A stretch of 64,000 bases of DNA from Thermothielavioides terrestris NRRL 8126. Taxonomy: Eukaryota > Ascomycota > Sordariomycetes > Sordariales > Chaetomiaceae. The DNA lies in assembly GCF_000226115.1 (NCBI RefSeq), contig NC_016458.1, forward strand, positions 2,852,001 through 2,916,000, read 5' to 3'. Every line of letters begins with the position of its first letter. The first letter of the stretch is position 1. Made by a program: the position numbers and the translations under genes. Shown here one piece after another: positions 1 to 10,597 of the stretch. The notes beneath the pieces are model-generated. The model did no database searches. It saw nothing but the letters and a program-made list of their open reading frames with translations, and was not told where the DNA came from.

Positions 1-144
1 ATGTACAGCTCTATGGCTTTTTTGTAAGCACCAAGGACAAACCACATCCACACCGAAGACCCAGACACAACCTGTCCTCTAGAAAGTGCACCAGCCGAGC
101 GAGGAGCCATAATCTATAGCGCAAACAACTCATACGGCCGCGCC

Positions 145-1888
145 TTACTCCGCTCCCTCCGCTCGCCACCCCCTCCTCTTTCCATCCTCCTGCTTTGCCC
201 CCCGTCCCACCCCGTCTTCACCCTCCCGATCCTTCCCCACGACCTTCCCGTCCGCATCCACAACCACAACCACATCCTCCGTATCGAGACTCCCGTCCTC
301 CGTGTACTCCCACATCGCCCGCAGCTCCCCGCGCCACCAGCCCGTCAGCCACACCGCCCCGGCCACCCCGGGCACCAGGTACAGCAGCGCCGGCTGGCCG
401 TGGTTGAACGCGACCAGGGCCGTCAGCGTGGCCAGCATGCCCGCCGCGTAGCCGGCGAGCGAGGCGTAGAAGTAGGGCTTGGGGAACGCCGTCGCGGCGA
501 GGGGCTCGCGCGCCTCGCGCACCGGCGCCAGGCGGCCGAGCGGCGTCGTCCAGAACCGGTTGCCCCATTGGCCCCGGGGGTCGATGAAGGGGGCTTTGAT
601 GCGGCGGGTGGCGGTTGTTGTTGTTGTTGTTGTTGTGGTGGTGGTGGTGGTGGTGGTGCTGCTGCTGGTAGGGCTGGTGGTTGCTTGGGCGGAGGATGCA
701 GGGGACGTTTCCGTCCTCGTGAGGCGGACCGGGCGCAGCTGGATTTGCTTTTCATAGTGCCGGAACAGGTCGAAGCGCAGCGCGAGGGCCATGAGCATAC
801 CCGGCAGGATGATATCGCCGAGCCCGAGCATGCTGGCGCCTTTGGCGCTGGTGAAAACCAGCTTGATGGGCGCGTCGATGCTGGTAGCAACAGCTACCAT
901 GAAAGGCCTGAAAATGGGTTGTTAACAGGTTGGAAGAATGGAGTGTAGAACCGGCTCTAAGCGTGACTGTGACCTACGTGTAAAATACCATGACAACATC
1001 GTAGACGAAGAGGCTGGCGAGGACCATGGTGCCGATCGGAAAGGACGTAGGAGTGACGAGTCTAAAGGTGGCGTAGCACATCGACATGCTGAGAAGGTTG
1101 GATAGCACCTGGGAGGCAGTCCAGTGATAGGCTGCCGCGATCGACCCGGCGATGGCAAAGGCAAGCAGATCGACGCATCGAATGCCGCCATTGACAAGAG
1201 GCGTGCCTATCACAACGAGCCGGACAGTCCATTCTTCGATGAGATAGTGGCGCAGGTCCCACAGCCATTGCCGGGCCCCTTCCGACCGCACCACGCCGGC
1301 CAGACAGCCGGGAAGCGGTGTATCTCTTCCCTCGACTTCGGTCTCTTCGCCCGTCTCCCGGTTCAGCACGACTTGGCAGCGGCGCTCCGGCACGATGTGG
1401 TAGACGCGCCCGCTCCCATCCGCCCACATGGCCGGGAAAACCATGCTAACCAAAACGTCCAGCGCATCACCCATGAGCATAGTCAGCCCGGTGACGGACA
1501 TGGCGGACAAGTAGACCCGGATAATCTTGCTCAAGAGAGCCGGATCCTGGAGCCACTGGATCAGGTAATAGAGCCCGACCAGGACGGCGGCGCCCCAAAT
1601 CGGGTACATGACGGCATCCCATGCGGCCAGCCCTTCGACAAACTTGTCTTCTTTGCGCCGCCGTTCGCCTTTCTTGAGCTTTGTCGGAGCCGCAGAAGGC
1701 GGTCGGCGGATCGAGCCATGAGCGCCGAGCCATATGATGCAGAGCGCGCTGAAGATCACCGAGAGGAACCCGGGCTCCAGCAGTCCTGCCAAGGCAAACA
1801 CGGGCGGCGCGCGAGGGTCGCCCGTGGCCGGTGCCGACGCCGGCGAAGAGATGTCGGCCACGTCTGGCGGGCCGTGATCTGAAGACAT
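145..1888 (-). CDS. Signal peptide peptidase family intramembrane aspartyl protease
   Basis: Two exons, 1888-978 and 907-145, are joined across a 70-nt intron (GTAGGT...CAG), giving about 557 aa. The splice restores a continuous VMVFYTPFMVAV across the first catalytic region. SPP-family hallmarks are in order: a YD motif (FVYDVVMVF, about residue 293), GLGD (MLGLGDIILPG, about 331) and a QPAL motif (GQPALLYLVP, about 473). Several hydrophobic segments surround them. Family members sit in the ER membrane and cleave type II transmembrane segments such as leftover signal peptides; that role is from family knowledge. Between GLGD and PAL lies a long insert with a run of about 15 threonines, encoded by a triplet repeat near 620-665 that probably varies in length. 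The start at 1888 is an ATG with nothing better upstream. The gene is divergent from Med31. Confidence 0.9.
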
Positions 1889-2562
1889 GATGTATGGAGT
1901 ACCTTCTGTAACTATTGGGCGTCGAGCGGCAGACGAAGTGAAGCCCAGAGCATCAGTCTGGTGTGACCATGCGTAACAGAGAATGCCGGCAGAACCAATG
2001 TTGCGAAGCTATATTGGAAGATTCTTGGTTTTGATGGGCGCGAATGAAGTCGGGCAGCGCCGACTTTCCAGGCGGAAGTCCGACTCGAAAGCTTCCAGGT
2101 TTGTTGCTCTTTCTGTTCGCCGTTGTTCAGATGATGGGTAATGTACAGTACCTGGTACCTACACAGGCAGGGGCAACCTCTAGGTAATTGTCACTGAGCT
2201 GCGGTGCACAGCAAGCAGGGTTGGGAAGGCCCGGCATTGCTGTCTGCCCGAAGCTGGTATGGAAGGCACCTAGTGGGGCGTCGTGTAGCGCCTGGTTTCA
2301 GCGTTATACGGCGCTAAAGTTACCGGTAGTTAACCGAAGTTTAACGTGCTCAGCAGTTCCGGGCAGGTTACATGTTTGGATTGCTACCTTACCTCAGGTA
2401 AACTCGTGTAAGAAAGGTAAGGAGATAGTATTCCGTACAGTCCTGCACATCAACTGTAATATTGAAACTATCGCGGAGCTCTGACATGGACCGTGTTCCT
2501 TCCATAACCACTCCGACATCAGCCACTTTTCTATTCCCAGCATCAGCACAGCGGCCATCGTG
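1889..2562. other. Divergent intergenic region, SPP / MED31
   Basis: This 674-nt stretch separates two divergently transcribed genes and must hold both promoters. It contains scattered GGTACC/TAGGTA words near 2150-2185. I see no coding sequence or clear TATA box. Confidence 0.6.
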
Positions 2563-3015
2563 ATGGATTCCGGCCCCATGTCAGTGGACAGCGCACCCTT
2601 GGATCCGCCCGAGGCGCCAGGGAACACAGGAAACGAGCCAACACATGGCGGCTTTTCACGATTCGAGCTTGAGCTCGAGGTGAGCACGCCCCATCCTCTT
2701 GCGCGCGTATTCTTCCTGTGTCAAGACTGACAGCTTAAACAGTTCGTCCAGTCGCTCGCGAATCCGCAGTACCTCAACTATCTTGCGTCACGCAAGCTGC
2801 TGACGAACCCCGCCTTCGTCGCCTACCTCGCCTACCTCCAGTACTGGACGCGCCCGCCCTACCTCAAGTACCTGACGTTTCCCACGGCCTCGCTCAAGAT
2901 GCTCGAGCTCCTGCAGCAAGAAAGGTTTCGCCAAGATATCATGAGCCCGGACCTCGCCCAGGCCATGATGGTGGAGGGGATGCGGGCCGCCGTGGAGTGG
3001 CATCGGGAAGCTTGA
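2563..3015 (+). CDS. MED31: Mediator complex subunit 31 (Soh1)
   Basis: Exon 1 is 2563-2679 (39 codons, phase 0). The intron 2680-2742 starts GTGAGC and ends AAACAG. Exon 2 is 2743-3015 and ends in TGA. The product is about 129 aa, typical for Med31. The Med31 core is almost all in exon 2: [15 protein letters not shown], then [17 protein letters not shown], then [20 protein letters not shown]. Med31 is in the Mediator middle module, bridging activators and RNA polymerase II in the nucleus. The first 39 residues are acidic and proline-rich and look disordered, as is usual. The motif match is strong. The start ATG is the first in frame before the core, but a slightly different start cannot be excluded. 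Confidence 0.93.
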
Positions 3016-3474
3016 GGGGCGTGCGGGGGGCAAGGGAAGGACAGAAAGAACGGTGATGAAGGAGCGCGGATGCTGGAGCATAGACGCGCCCGAATCGCTG
3101 CAAAGCACGCAGACGTTTGCACTTCCGACTCCGTGGGCAAGCGCGCTGCCAGCGCAGCATTCAAAGTACGGTGAGGCTCCAAACGTCAGCCCCGGCGGCA
3201 CTCCGCCCTTGTGAGCGAGGCAGGAAGCCAACAAGCCGGGCCGAGAGGGATAGCCAGAGAGATGTGTCCGTGAAGGCTAAATATTGAGACGCAGGCATGT
3301 GCGTGGCTGAGCAGACCCGAAGGATCACAGCGGACAAACAAACTGAAGAGAAAAGACCCCAAACCCGTAACGCCGCCCAATGTTCTTGTGGTATCGTACC
3401 CCGGTTGAAAGCAGTCCGTCCACCCATGACCGCCAACGCCCATCCCCCATGCCCATCCCCGTCCAGAACACCCG
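3016..3474. other. Convergent intergenic region, MED31 / RPC11
   Basis: These 459 nt lie between two gene 3' ends. They would hold both 3' UTRs and polyadenylation signals. The open frames here show no recognisable domain. Confidence 0.6.
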
Positions 3475-3995
3475 TTAATTCTCCCTCCACCGGTGCCCAC
3501 AGGTCATACACTGCCTCCGTCAGCCATCGGCCCCGCATCCCGTGATGACATAGCCGACCGAAGGGGGGGGAATGAAAACGCCAACCTTATAAAACGTGGT
3601 CATCGGCTCATCAGCACTGCGGATCTGCACCTGGAAGAAGGCGGCCTCGACGCCGCTGCAGTCGGCGGTCGGGCACTGCACGCGGCCCTTCTGCGCGTTG
3701 TCCCAGGCGCCCGGCCCGCCGAAGACGTCCTCCTTCTCGCGGCGCGTGAAGTTCTTGCGCGAGTAGATGGGCATGTCGATCGCGTGCTGGTACGGGCACG
3801 TGCGGCACTCGAGCCGGTTGCCGCCGCCACTGCCCGCGTCCATGCGCGAGAGGATCAGCAGGTTGGCGCAGTACGGGCAGACTGCGCCGGGGGCCGGTTA
3901 GTGTTTGTGGTAGGGCAGGAGAGAGACAATATCTTATATAGGTATCTTGGTGAATTTGGGGGTCCACGGGCTGAGAGCATACAGAGGATTGGCAT
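3475..3995 (-). CDS. RPC11: RNA polymerase III subunit Rpc11 (TFIIS-like cleavage subunit)
   Basis: Three exons: 3995-3983 (only 13 nt), 3881-3586 and 3510-3475. Introns are GTATGC...GCGCAG (101 nt) and GTTGGC...GGCAG (75 nt). The joined protein is 114 aa, the usual family length. It starts MPILFCPYCANLLILSRMDA (N-terminal zinc ribbon). It ends with the TFIIS-like ribbon: CPTADCSGVEAAFFQVQIRS, ADEPMTTFYK, then CMTCGHRWREN. Both ends only appear after splicing, which supports the model. The acidic ADE of the RSADEP loop is the RNA-cleavage hairpin. Rpc11 is needed for Pol III proofreading, termination and reinitiation. A TATA-like run (CTATAAAAAGG, about 4013-4023) lies only about 20 nt upstream of the ATG, so the leader must be very short if it is the true TATA box. 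Confidence 0.92.
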
Positions 3996-4810
3996 CTTCG
4001 CAAGTTCGGCTCCCTTTTTATAGGGCGGCCGCCTAGATAAAAGGGAAAGATACCTGCCTGTCTGAGGCTGCGTACGTGTTGCTCCTGTTTGGACGGTCTT
4101 TTAAAAGGAAAGATGTAAAAGCTGATCCTGAAATGCTGCGTGGTGGTTTACCGTGCACACTTCTCTGTCTGGATGATGAGAACCTCTTTGAATCTTTAAA
4201 GCGGGTCCAGCTGGGCGGCGACATTATCGACCCTAACCCTAGTAGTTAACTGTTGACCTGCATTCCCTGACAACGGCCGGTGCGCCTCTGCGAAAAGCAT
4301 GGAGGAACTGCTCACATCTACAAACTCAAGAATAAAGCGACCTGGTTGCCTACTCAGAGAAGTAACTAAATTTAAGTAATGATCCATGGCTACCTGACAA
4401 GTTCCCTCTTGTGCGCGCATCCACAGTCGAAACCCCGCCATCAAATGAGTGGGTCCTTGAGCTAGCGTTGTCCGCCCCAAACTTGAGACTTGGCGGGGTA
4501 ACTGCGGTACCAGGTACCGTTGTCTCGCAGTGGGGGGCTGGCTGGGCGGTAAACACTGCCACCTCCTGGCCAGGCGACTTCACGACTGTCTACCGCCCTT
4601 CAGGCAACAAGAACGACCAACCGGACGACCTCCAAGCCGCGCTACGAAGGTTCCAGCAGCATTTTACCAGAAGCCTCAGTTCAGTTCAGTCTTCAGAAGC
4701 TACCTACCTTGACACCCCGCACGCAGCCGCACTCTGCTACGCCGCCCCTCCCGAGCTGTCACTGAGCTCGCAACGCCAACAGGAACAAACGACGCACAGT
4801 CACCGCGGCC
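3996..4810. other. Divergent intergenic region, RPC11 / ankyrin gene
   Basis: About 815 nt between two gene starts. It includes the TATA-like element next to RPC11 and a CA/C-rich leader before 4811. The open frames here resemble no protein I know. Confidence 0.55.
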
Positions 4811-5534
4811 ATGGCCAACCACGCAAAAGAAGAAGAACACGAGGTGTGTACTCCCGCTACTTCCCAACGCCCCACCGACCGCATCACGCCGCTAACCTGG
4901 CCGGCCCTAGGGCGCCTCGACCCGCGAGCTGCTGATCGAAGCCTGCCGGCGCAACAACACGGAGCTGCTCCTCGAGATCCTGTCCAGCCCGCCGCTCAAA
5001 GATGATGAGGCGGCGACCGCGGAGATCCTGAACACCACCACGACGGTGCTCGGCAACCACCTGTACCACGAGGCGGCCCTGCGCGGCAACTACGAGGTCA
5101 TCGACCTGCTGCTGGACCAGCCCGGCTTCGAGTGCGACCCGGTCAACCGCGTCGAGGGCGACACGCCGCTGCACAGCGCCGTGCGCTGGATCAACAGCGA
5201 GCCGCCCGCCCAGCGCGAGTTCGGCAACGCGCTCGTCGAGATGATGCTCGAGGCCGGCTCGAGCCCGCGCGTGAAGAACAAGGGCGGCCTGACCCCGCTG
5301 CAGCTGGTCGATCCGCAGAACGAGGGGCTCCGGGAGCTCATACGCAAGCACGAGTATGCCGCCCTGAACGCGGGCGATTTCGTCAGCGCGGAGGAGGTCA
5401 AAGGGGGGAGGGAGGCGCTGGCCGGGAATGGGGGGCCACAAGAGGAGGAGGAAGATGAGGATGCCGAGTTCAGCGGGAGTGATGAGGAGGAGAGAGCCGA
5501 GTGGGAGAGGCGGCGGAGGGCAAAGAGGGGGTGA
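4811..5534 (+). CDS. Small ankyrin-repeat protein
   Basis: Exon 1 4811-4843 (MANHAKEEEHE) is joined to exon 2 4911-5534 across a 67-nt intron (GTGTGT...CCCTAG), phase 0. The product is about 218 aa. Ankyrin units are visible: LYHEAALRGNYEVIDLLLDQ, then GDTPLHSAVRWIN, and GGLTPLQLVDPQNEGLRELI. The C-terminal third is charged and very acidic (EEEEDEDAEFSGSDEEE) and ends with a basic RRRRAKRG, so a nuclear or nucleic-acid-related role is possible. Size and layout recall the small fungal ankyrin proteins of the yeast YGL242C type, whose function is poorly defined. The annotation is safe at the fold level only. Confidence 0.82.
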
Positions 5535-6310
5535 GTGGAGGGGGCATTCGGGATCGATGTGGAGGCTGTCCACACCGGCTGGATAGGTGTGTGCTCTCGT
5601 CTAGGCGAGCCGCCGAGACACTGATCTAGGTAACTTGGCGGTATGTAATGTTGGCGGGCCAATAGATTTTCCTGTCTCAGAACGGCCGTTGCGGAACTCG
5701 CAGTCTGGGCGTGTGCCATTGAACACCGAGTGACTGAGCTTTCTAACAAGAAGGAGTCCAAAGGTCTATACAAGCATCCACCTACCAGGGCATCATCTCC
5801 GCATCAGCATGGTCGCCATCGTCCCACCCCCCATCACCACAGAGCCTCATGGACCACCACCACTCCCAGCACCCCCATCACCGCCACCACCCACTCTTTC
5901 CGCTCCTGCCTCACCCTCCCCGCCTCGCCCCTTTCCCGCTCACTGCGCTGCCCATACCCCCAATCCCGCCCTCGCTGCACATATCCCCAATCGCACACCC
6001 TCCGCCGCTCCTCCGCCGTCAACCTCCTCCCAGCGCCCAAGGCAGCGACCTCGTCCAGAAAGGAGGCCAAGATATCCGTGCTCCTCATCCCGCGCGGACA
6101 GAACCTCACCTCAATCCCACCCACCAAAACCACTACCACCACTACCACCACCACCATTACCATCCCGACCCCCACCCCCACCCCATCCTGATCTTGATCC
6201 TGATCCCCCTCCCCACCCCGCCGCTCTCAACCCCCGTCATGGAAGAAGGCATGGCTGGAAGGCCGGGAGCGGCGGTGGGCTGTTGTCGTCGTCGTCGTCG
6301 CTGTTGTTGT
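5535..6310. repeat. Low-complexity Pro/His/Thr-coding tract, no gene assigned
   Basis: From about 5850 to 6310 the plus strand is a mix of CCA, CAC and CCC runs, with (CCA/CCT)n near 6128-6165 and alternating ATCCTGATC near 6185-6205. All frames stay open over long distances and give Pro-rich, His-rich or Val-rich nonsense. Openness is therefore not evidence of coding. A Pro-rich plus-strand reading from an ATG at 5809 (about 169 aa) is possible but unsupported. The 3' remains of the thaumatin-like pseudogene may extend into the right edge. Confidence 0.5.
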
Positions 6311-6765
6311 CTAGGTAAGGGGATGGGGGCAGGGATGGGTACCGGTGCCGTCGCTGTTGAACGAGCAGTTGATCCTCCCCCGCACACGGCCCGACCAGTC
6401 CGCCCCGACAAACGCCGTCCTGCTGGTGTCCGGGGCGAGCTCGAACCCGCCGGAGCCGGGCCCGACGCCACCCTGCGTGACGATGCCGGGCCAGATCGTC
6501 TCGCCGCAGCTGTTGGTGACGATCAGCTTAATCGGCCTCTGGTCATTGGCGGTGCGGCTGTGCCGTTGGCTGTGCTGTTCATCGGGATGAGGGTCGTGGC
6601 GTTCGCCATTGAGTTGGTCGGCGTGATGGTCACGTTTCCAGTGACGTTGAACGGCGACACGGTCACATTCGCGGCCGTGACATTGTTCGCCTATATGGTG
6701 ACATTGACAGGCGGGATTTCCAGGGGCGCGCAACTCGGTACGAAGCGAGCCGCAGCAGCTCGTCG
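6311..6765 (-). pseudogene. Thaumatin-like protein, broken
   Basis: On the minus strand one frame shows the N-terminal half of a thaumatin-like domain: IKLIVTNSCGETIWPGI, GPGSGGFELAPDTSRTAF, then DWSGRVRGRINCSFNSDGTG. Just upstream, in another frame, is a run of seven N-x-T sequons (NVT repeated, NAT, NST, NGT), as in the glycosylated stalk of secreted fungal members. The two parts are out of frame with each other. The sequon frame also has an in-frame TAG near 6690. No signal peptide exon is found upstream. After NSDGTG the reading is lost to a short stop-containing segment and low-complexity DNA, so the disulfide-rich C-terminal half is missing. This looks like a decayed secreted or GPI-anchored thaumatin-like gene; an assembly error is the alternative for the frameshift. 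Confidence 0.7.
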
Positions 6766-7962
6766 AGTCAATACTCATAACGAGAGGAAGAACCCCTTGG
6801 CAAATCCGCCGACGGGCTTCTGGGGGTTCCTTTTCCTTCTCCAGGACAGTAGCTTCCGGTCGTCTGGCGGCTTGTTCATCCGCATGGTTAGGGCCATGCG
6901 CTGCATCCCTCGCAGGGCGAGCGACAGGTGGCGGTCTACGTACTGGAGATAGAAGAGATCCCTAGAGCAAGAAGAGAAGCCACGCGGCAGGGCACTGATA
7001 GTGATAGTTCCTAGGTATGAACTCGAGGGAAAATAAATAGGATCAACGAAGGAGAACGGCAGACGTGAAAGGAAACGAGAAGAGAAAAGAAAATCGACTC
7101 CATTCCGGCCATTGCACCCACCCAAGAAGGCGTTTTTAGTCCATCAGGGTGCTCCGACGCCGTCTTTCTTAGCCGGGAAGGAACAGAGAGAGCGTAGCAG
7201 TGAAAGAGCATCTTGTCCCGAGTTGTGATCCACTCAGCCACCGTTTCTCCCGGCAAGAGCTGTTCGCAGAGTTGAACCCAGAAGGCGAGGGCGGCATCGA
7301 GGCACGCGGGGGGCAATTGACTCCCGCCCGGGGAACTGGTCCCAGAACCACGAGACTCGCCCCCTGGGCCAGCAACAGCTAGGTTTGGACACCAAACGGG
7401 TCCCTGCGTTACCATTAGATCTGATGTTACCCTGGAAGGCAACATCGTACGGGCTGGTCGGAAAGTGAAGCATCAAGGTAAGGCCATCATCAACTGGGAT
7501 AAAAACCTCAGGTTTGGAAGTATTCTATCAGAAGCCCAGTATACCCTCCTGTTCCTGCAACGGAACTGACAGTTGGTGCTCACGACAAAGGAACGGGGAA
7601 AACAAATAGGATAGCTAGGTACAGGTCGACATGTCATGGTCATGCCCCACGTCGTCTGGCTCCTTGATTGCTATCTCAGCTTCCTCCGCACACCTTCCTC
7701 TGCTCCTTCTCCAATCCAATCCGCCGTCCAGGTATCCGCACTATAAGTCCCCCGGCCCATCTTGCTCCATATATGGGCCTCACACTTTGCCGGCTACCTA
7801 TGCGACACACGCCCGTTTTGCTACTTTAGAAGAGGTATCACTGTGGAGATCCGATGCGGCGTAAAAAGAAGAGAAATCAACATCACACAACAACTTGAAG
7901 CAACCACCCCAGCTTTCGACATGTCCCTCGTTGACGCCGCTTCTCTCTGTCTCTCTCCTTCT
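6766..7962. other. Intergenic, no gene recognised
   Basis: About 1.2 kb between the broken thaumatin-like gene and the Hsp70-like gene 3' end. Open frames on both strands are short and lack recognisable domains. The right part is the 3' flank of the Hsp70-like gene. Confidence 0.5.
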
Positions 7963-10471
7963 TCACCTGAAGCGCGCCCTGCACCGGCCCATGACCTCGC
8001 CTTGGCAGACGAGCTCGGCGCTGAACTCGGAGCCGTCCAGGGTGAGGTAGATGTCGAAGTAGACACGGTAGAAGGTGCCCTGTGGCGTGTCCATGCGCTC
8101 GAAGTCCTTCTCCAGGTTCTTGCGCGACAGGTCCGACGTGAGCGTGACCACTTCCTTGATCCCTATTAATTGGCAGAGAGTTGTCAGCACAAGTTTCTCT
8201 TCAACGATATGCGCACACAGAAGAAATAAACTTACGGGGATCCTTGGTATACTCCGGGCAGACGTCGTCGTCGCAGGCGTACAGAATGTCCTCGTACATG
8301 AGCGTGGCGCCGGGCGCGACCTGCCGGAAGAACGAGACCTTGACCGGCTCGCCGATCTTGACCTTCTGGCCCTTCTGGACGAAGATCTGGCGCGTGAACT
8401 TGCAGCGGTCCTTGCCGTCGAGCGAGGGCACGCGGTACGCCTCGGGATGGTAGCCTTCCTTGAACGGCTGCAGCGTGGCCATGAGGTAGTGCCGGCGGGC
8501 GACGCGGTGTGTGATGACTCTCTCGGTGATGCCGGCCGTGACGGCGCCCTTGACGATGGCAGCGACCGAGTCCATGGGCCGGACCACCTTGGACTGGAAC
8601 TGCGGCGGCACGTGGAGCTTGATCTGCTGGAAGAGGTACTCCGAGGCACCGAAGCCGCCGACGACCAGGATGTTCTGCAGCGTCCTGTTCTGCGCCTGGA
8701 TGGCGATGATCTGGTTTCGGACCAGCTCCAGGATGCGGTTCACGACGGGCTCGAAGCACTGCAGGATCTCCTCGTTGGTGAAGGTCATGTAGCCCTCCTC
8801 GATGCCGGCCTCGGGGAACTCGGCCTCGATTCCGACGTCCACGGCCCACTTCTGACCGTTATTCCGGAAGTCGGCCTTGATCCGGTTCTCGAAGTCCATG
8901 ATGCACTTGGCGTACACGCGGCCGGCCGTCTTGGAGCCGTCGGGCAGCTTCATCTTGCGGATCTTGGTCCGCAGGATGTTGCTGAAATTCCTGTTCAGTG
9001 CGGTCGAGCCGCACGAGTCGCCCGAACCGGCCGTGCACTCGGCCACCGTGAAGGGGTTCTCGTCCTCGACCTCGTACGCGATCAGGTCGACCGTACCGCC
9101 GCCGCAGTCGACGATGAGCACGGCGTCGTGCACCTTGAGGTTGAGCAGACCCGTCTTGGAGCAGAAGAGCGCGGCCGCCTCGGGCTCGCTGACCAGCGTC
9201 AGACGGTTGTCGTTCTCATCCCGGAGGAATCCGGCCTGGATGGCGGCGGCACGGGTGGCGGCCTTGCCGGCGTCGTTCCAGATGGCCGGCACGGTCAGGT
9301 AGTAGCGGATGTTCCTTTCCTCGCGGTTGAATACCTCGCCGAGCGTCTTCTGCAGGGCAGCGCGCATGGCCTGGCGGAGCTTGAAGAGGTAGTCGGCCGC
9401 CACATCAATCTCCGACTTGCCCGGCGGCAGCGGCGGCAGATTGATGGGGTCGATGTACGTGTTGCCCGAGAGCATTAGCTGCAACTTGAACCATTCAACC
9501 TTCTGCACGCCCGGCTTGGGGTAGCCGGTGGGGGCGAGGGCATCGGCGATATCGGGGCCCCAGCCAACCACCTTCTGGTACTGGTCATAGTAGAGCACTG
9601 TCGGGATCTGGGAAGCAGATGAGCAAATGTTCGGACTAACAAATTTCACACACCTGGCGCGCAGCCAAGGAGTACTACCTTCTGCTTTGTGTACGAGCCG
9701 GCGCCGGGCCACTCAGTAATGATGTCTTCCTTGGCCTCGTTGTTCGTCGCGAAGGCGAAGGCGACGCCGGAGAAAGTTGTGCCCTGCAAAAAGCGCGGTT
9801 GTTAGGACATCTCCCTGACGCGAGAAAAGGTAAGTAAGTGGGAAGAGGGAACGGTGTCTGCTTACAAAATCAATGCCGACGATCAGCTGGGCCTTGCTGC
9901 GGCTGTTGCCCTCGACCTCGGCGGCATTGCGCGCGTAAGGAGCGATGGGCCCGGCGGGCTGGGGCGCCGGGGGCGGGTAGCCGGTCGGGCCGGCGTAGCC
10001 CGGGGGACCGCCGGGCACCGGAGGAGGAGGGCCACCTCCCACGACTGGGGGTGGGTACCCAGCAACGGGGGGAGCGGCGGTGTTGATGGGCGGAGGGCCT
10101 CCAATCATTTGCGACGGCGGCGCGCGGGTCGGGCCTTGGTTGGCGAGCGGGCTGGTGCGGCCGACGGCGCCTGGAGGGCCGGGCGGGTAGTTTGCTGAGT
10201 AGCTGGGTGGTCGCGGACCAGCGCCTGGATGATTCATTGGGATGGTCTGCTGCGGGGGAAGCGATGCACTCGGCGGGAGCGGACCCGGGCGCGGCACGCT
10301 TGAAGGGAACAGCGGCGGTATTTGAGGAGCGCCCGTCGGCGGCGGGGTCGGCGTCGGGGTCGGGATCTGGTTCTGGTTTTGTAGCACGCTGAGGCCAGGA
10401 CTGGCCCTTCCCGTGGGCGGCTGAGGCAGCTGCTGGAGTTGATGGGGGAGGTGCTGTTGCTGTTGCTGGTG

Positions 10472-10513
<42 letters not shown>

Positions 10514-10597
10514 GGCTGGGGACTGGGGCTGGATCAAGGCGCTCGACTTCCGTTTACCGAAACCAAAGCCTTTTAGGCGAGAGTTCAAAGAACTCAT
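7963..10597 (-). CDS. Hsp70-like ATPase-domain protein with polyglutamine N terminus
   Basis: Four exons: 10597-9866, 9783-9679, 9607-8236 and 8162-7963. Introns are GT-AG, about 70-85 nt, and phases join exactly, giving about 802 aa. Residues 1-235 are low complexity: a poly-Gln block (15 Gln, then His/Gln), then Pro/Gly-rich. An actin-like Hsp70 ATPase fold follows: phosphate-1 loop QLIVGIDFGTTFSGVAFA (split by intron 1), phosphate-2 VLIVDCGGGTVDLIAYEV and adenosine-site ILVVGGFGASEYLF. The C terminus lacks a classical Hsp70 substrate domain and lid. It resembles the HSPA12-like fungal proteins more than Ssa/Ssb chaperones. Its substrate and role are unknown. Confidence 0.9.

Noticed and set aside
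5849..6952. Plus-strand 367-aa His/Pro-rich open frame
   Set aside because: It runs over low-complexity CCA/CAC repeats and antisense to the thaumatin-like domain; openness is due to composition.
8075..9478. Plus-strand 467-aa open frame opposite the Hsp70-like gene
   Set aside because: Antisense shadow; no domain, and the opposite strand has the three ATPase motifs and matching introns.
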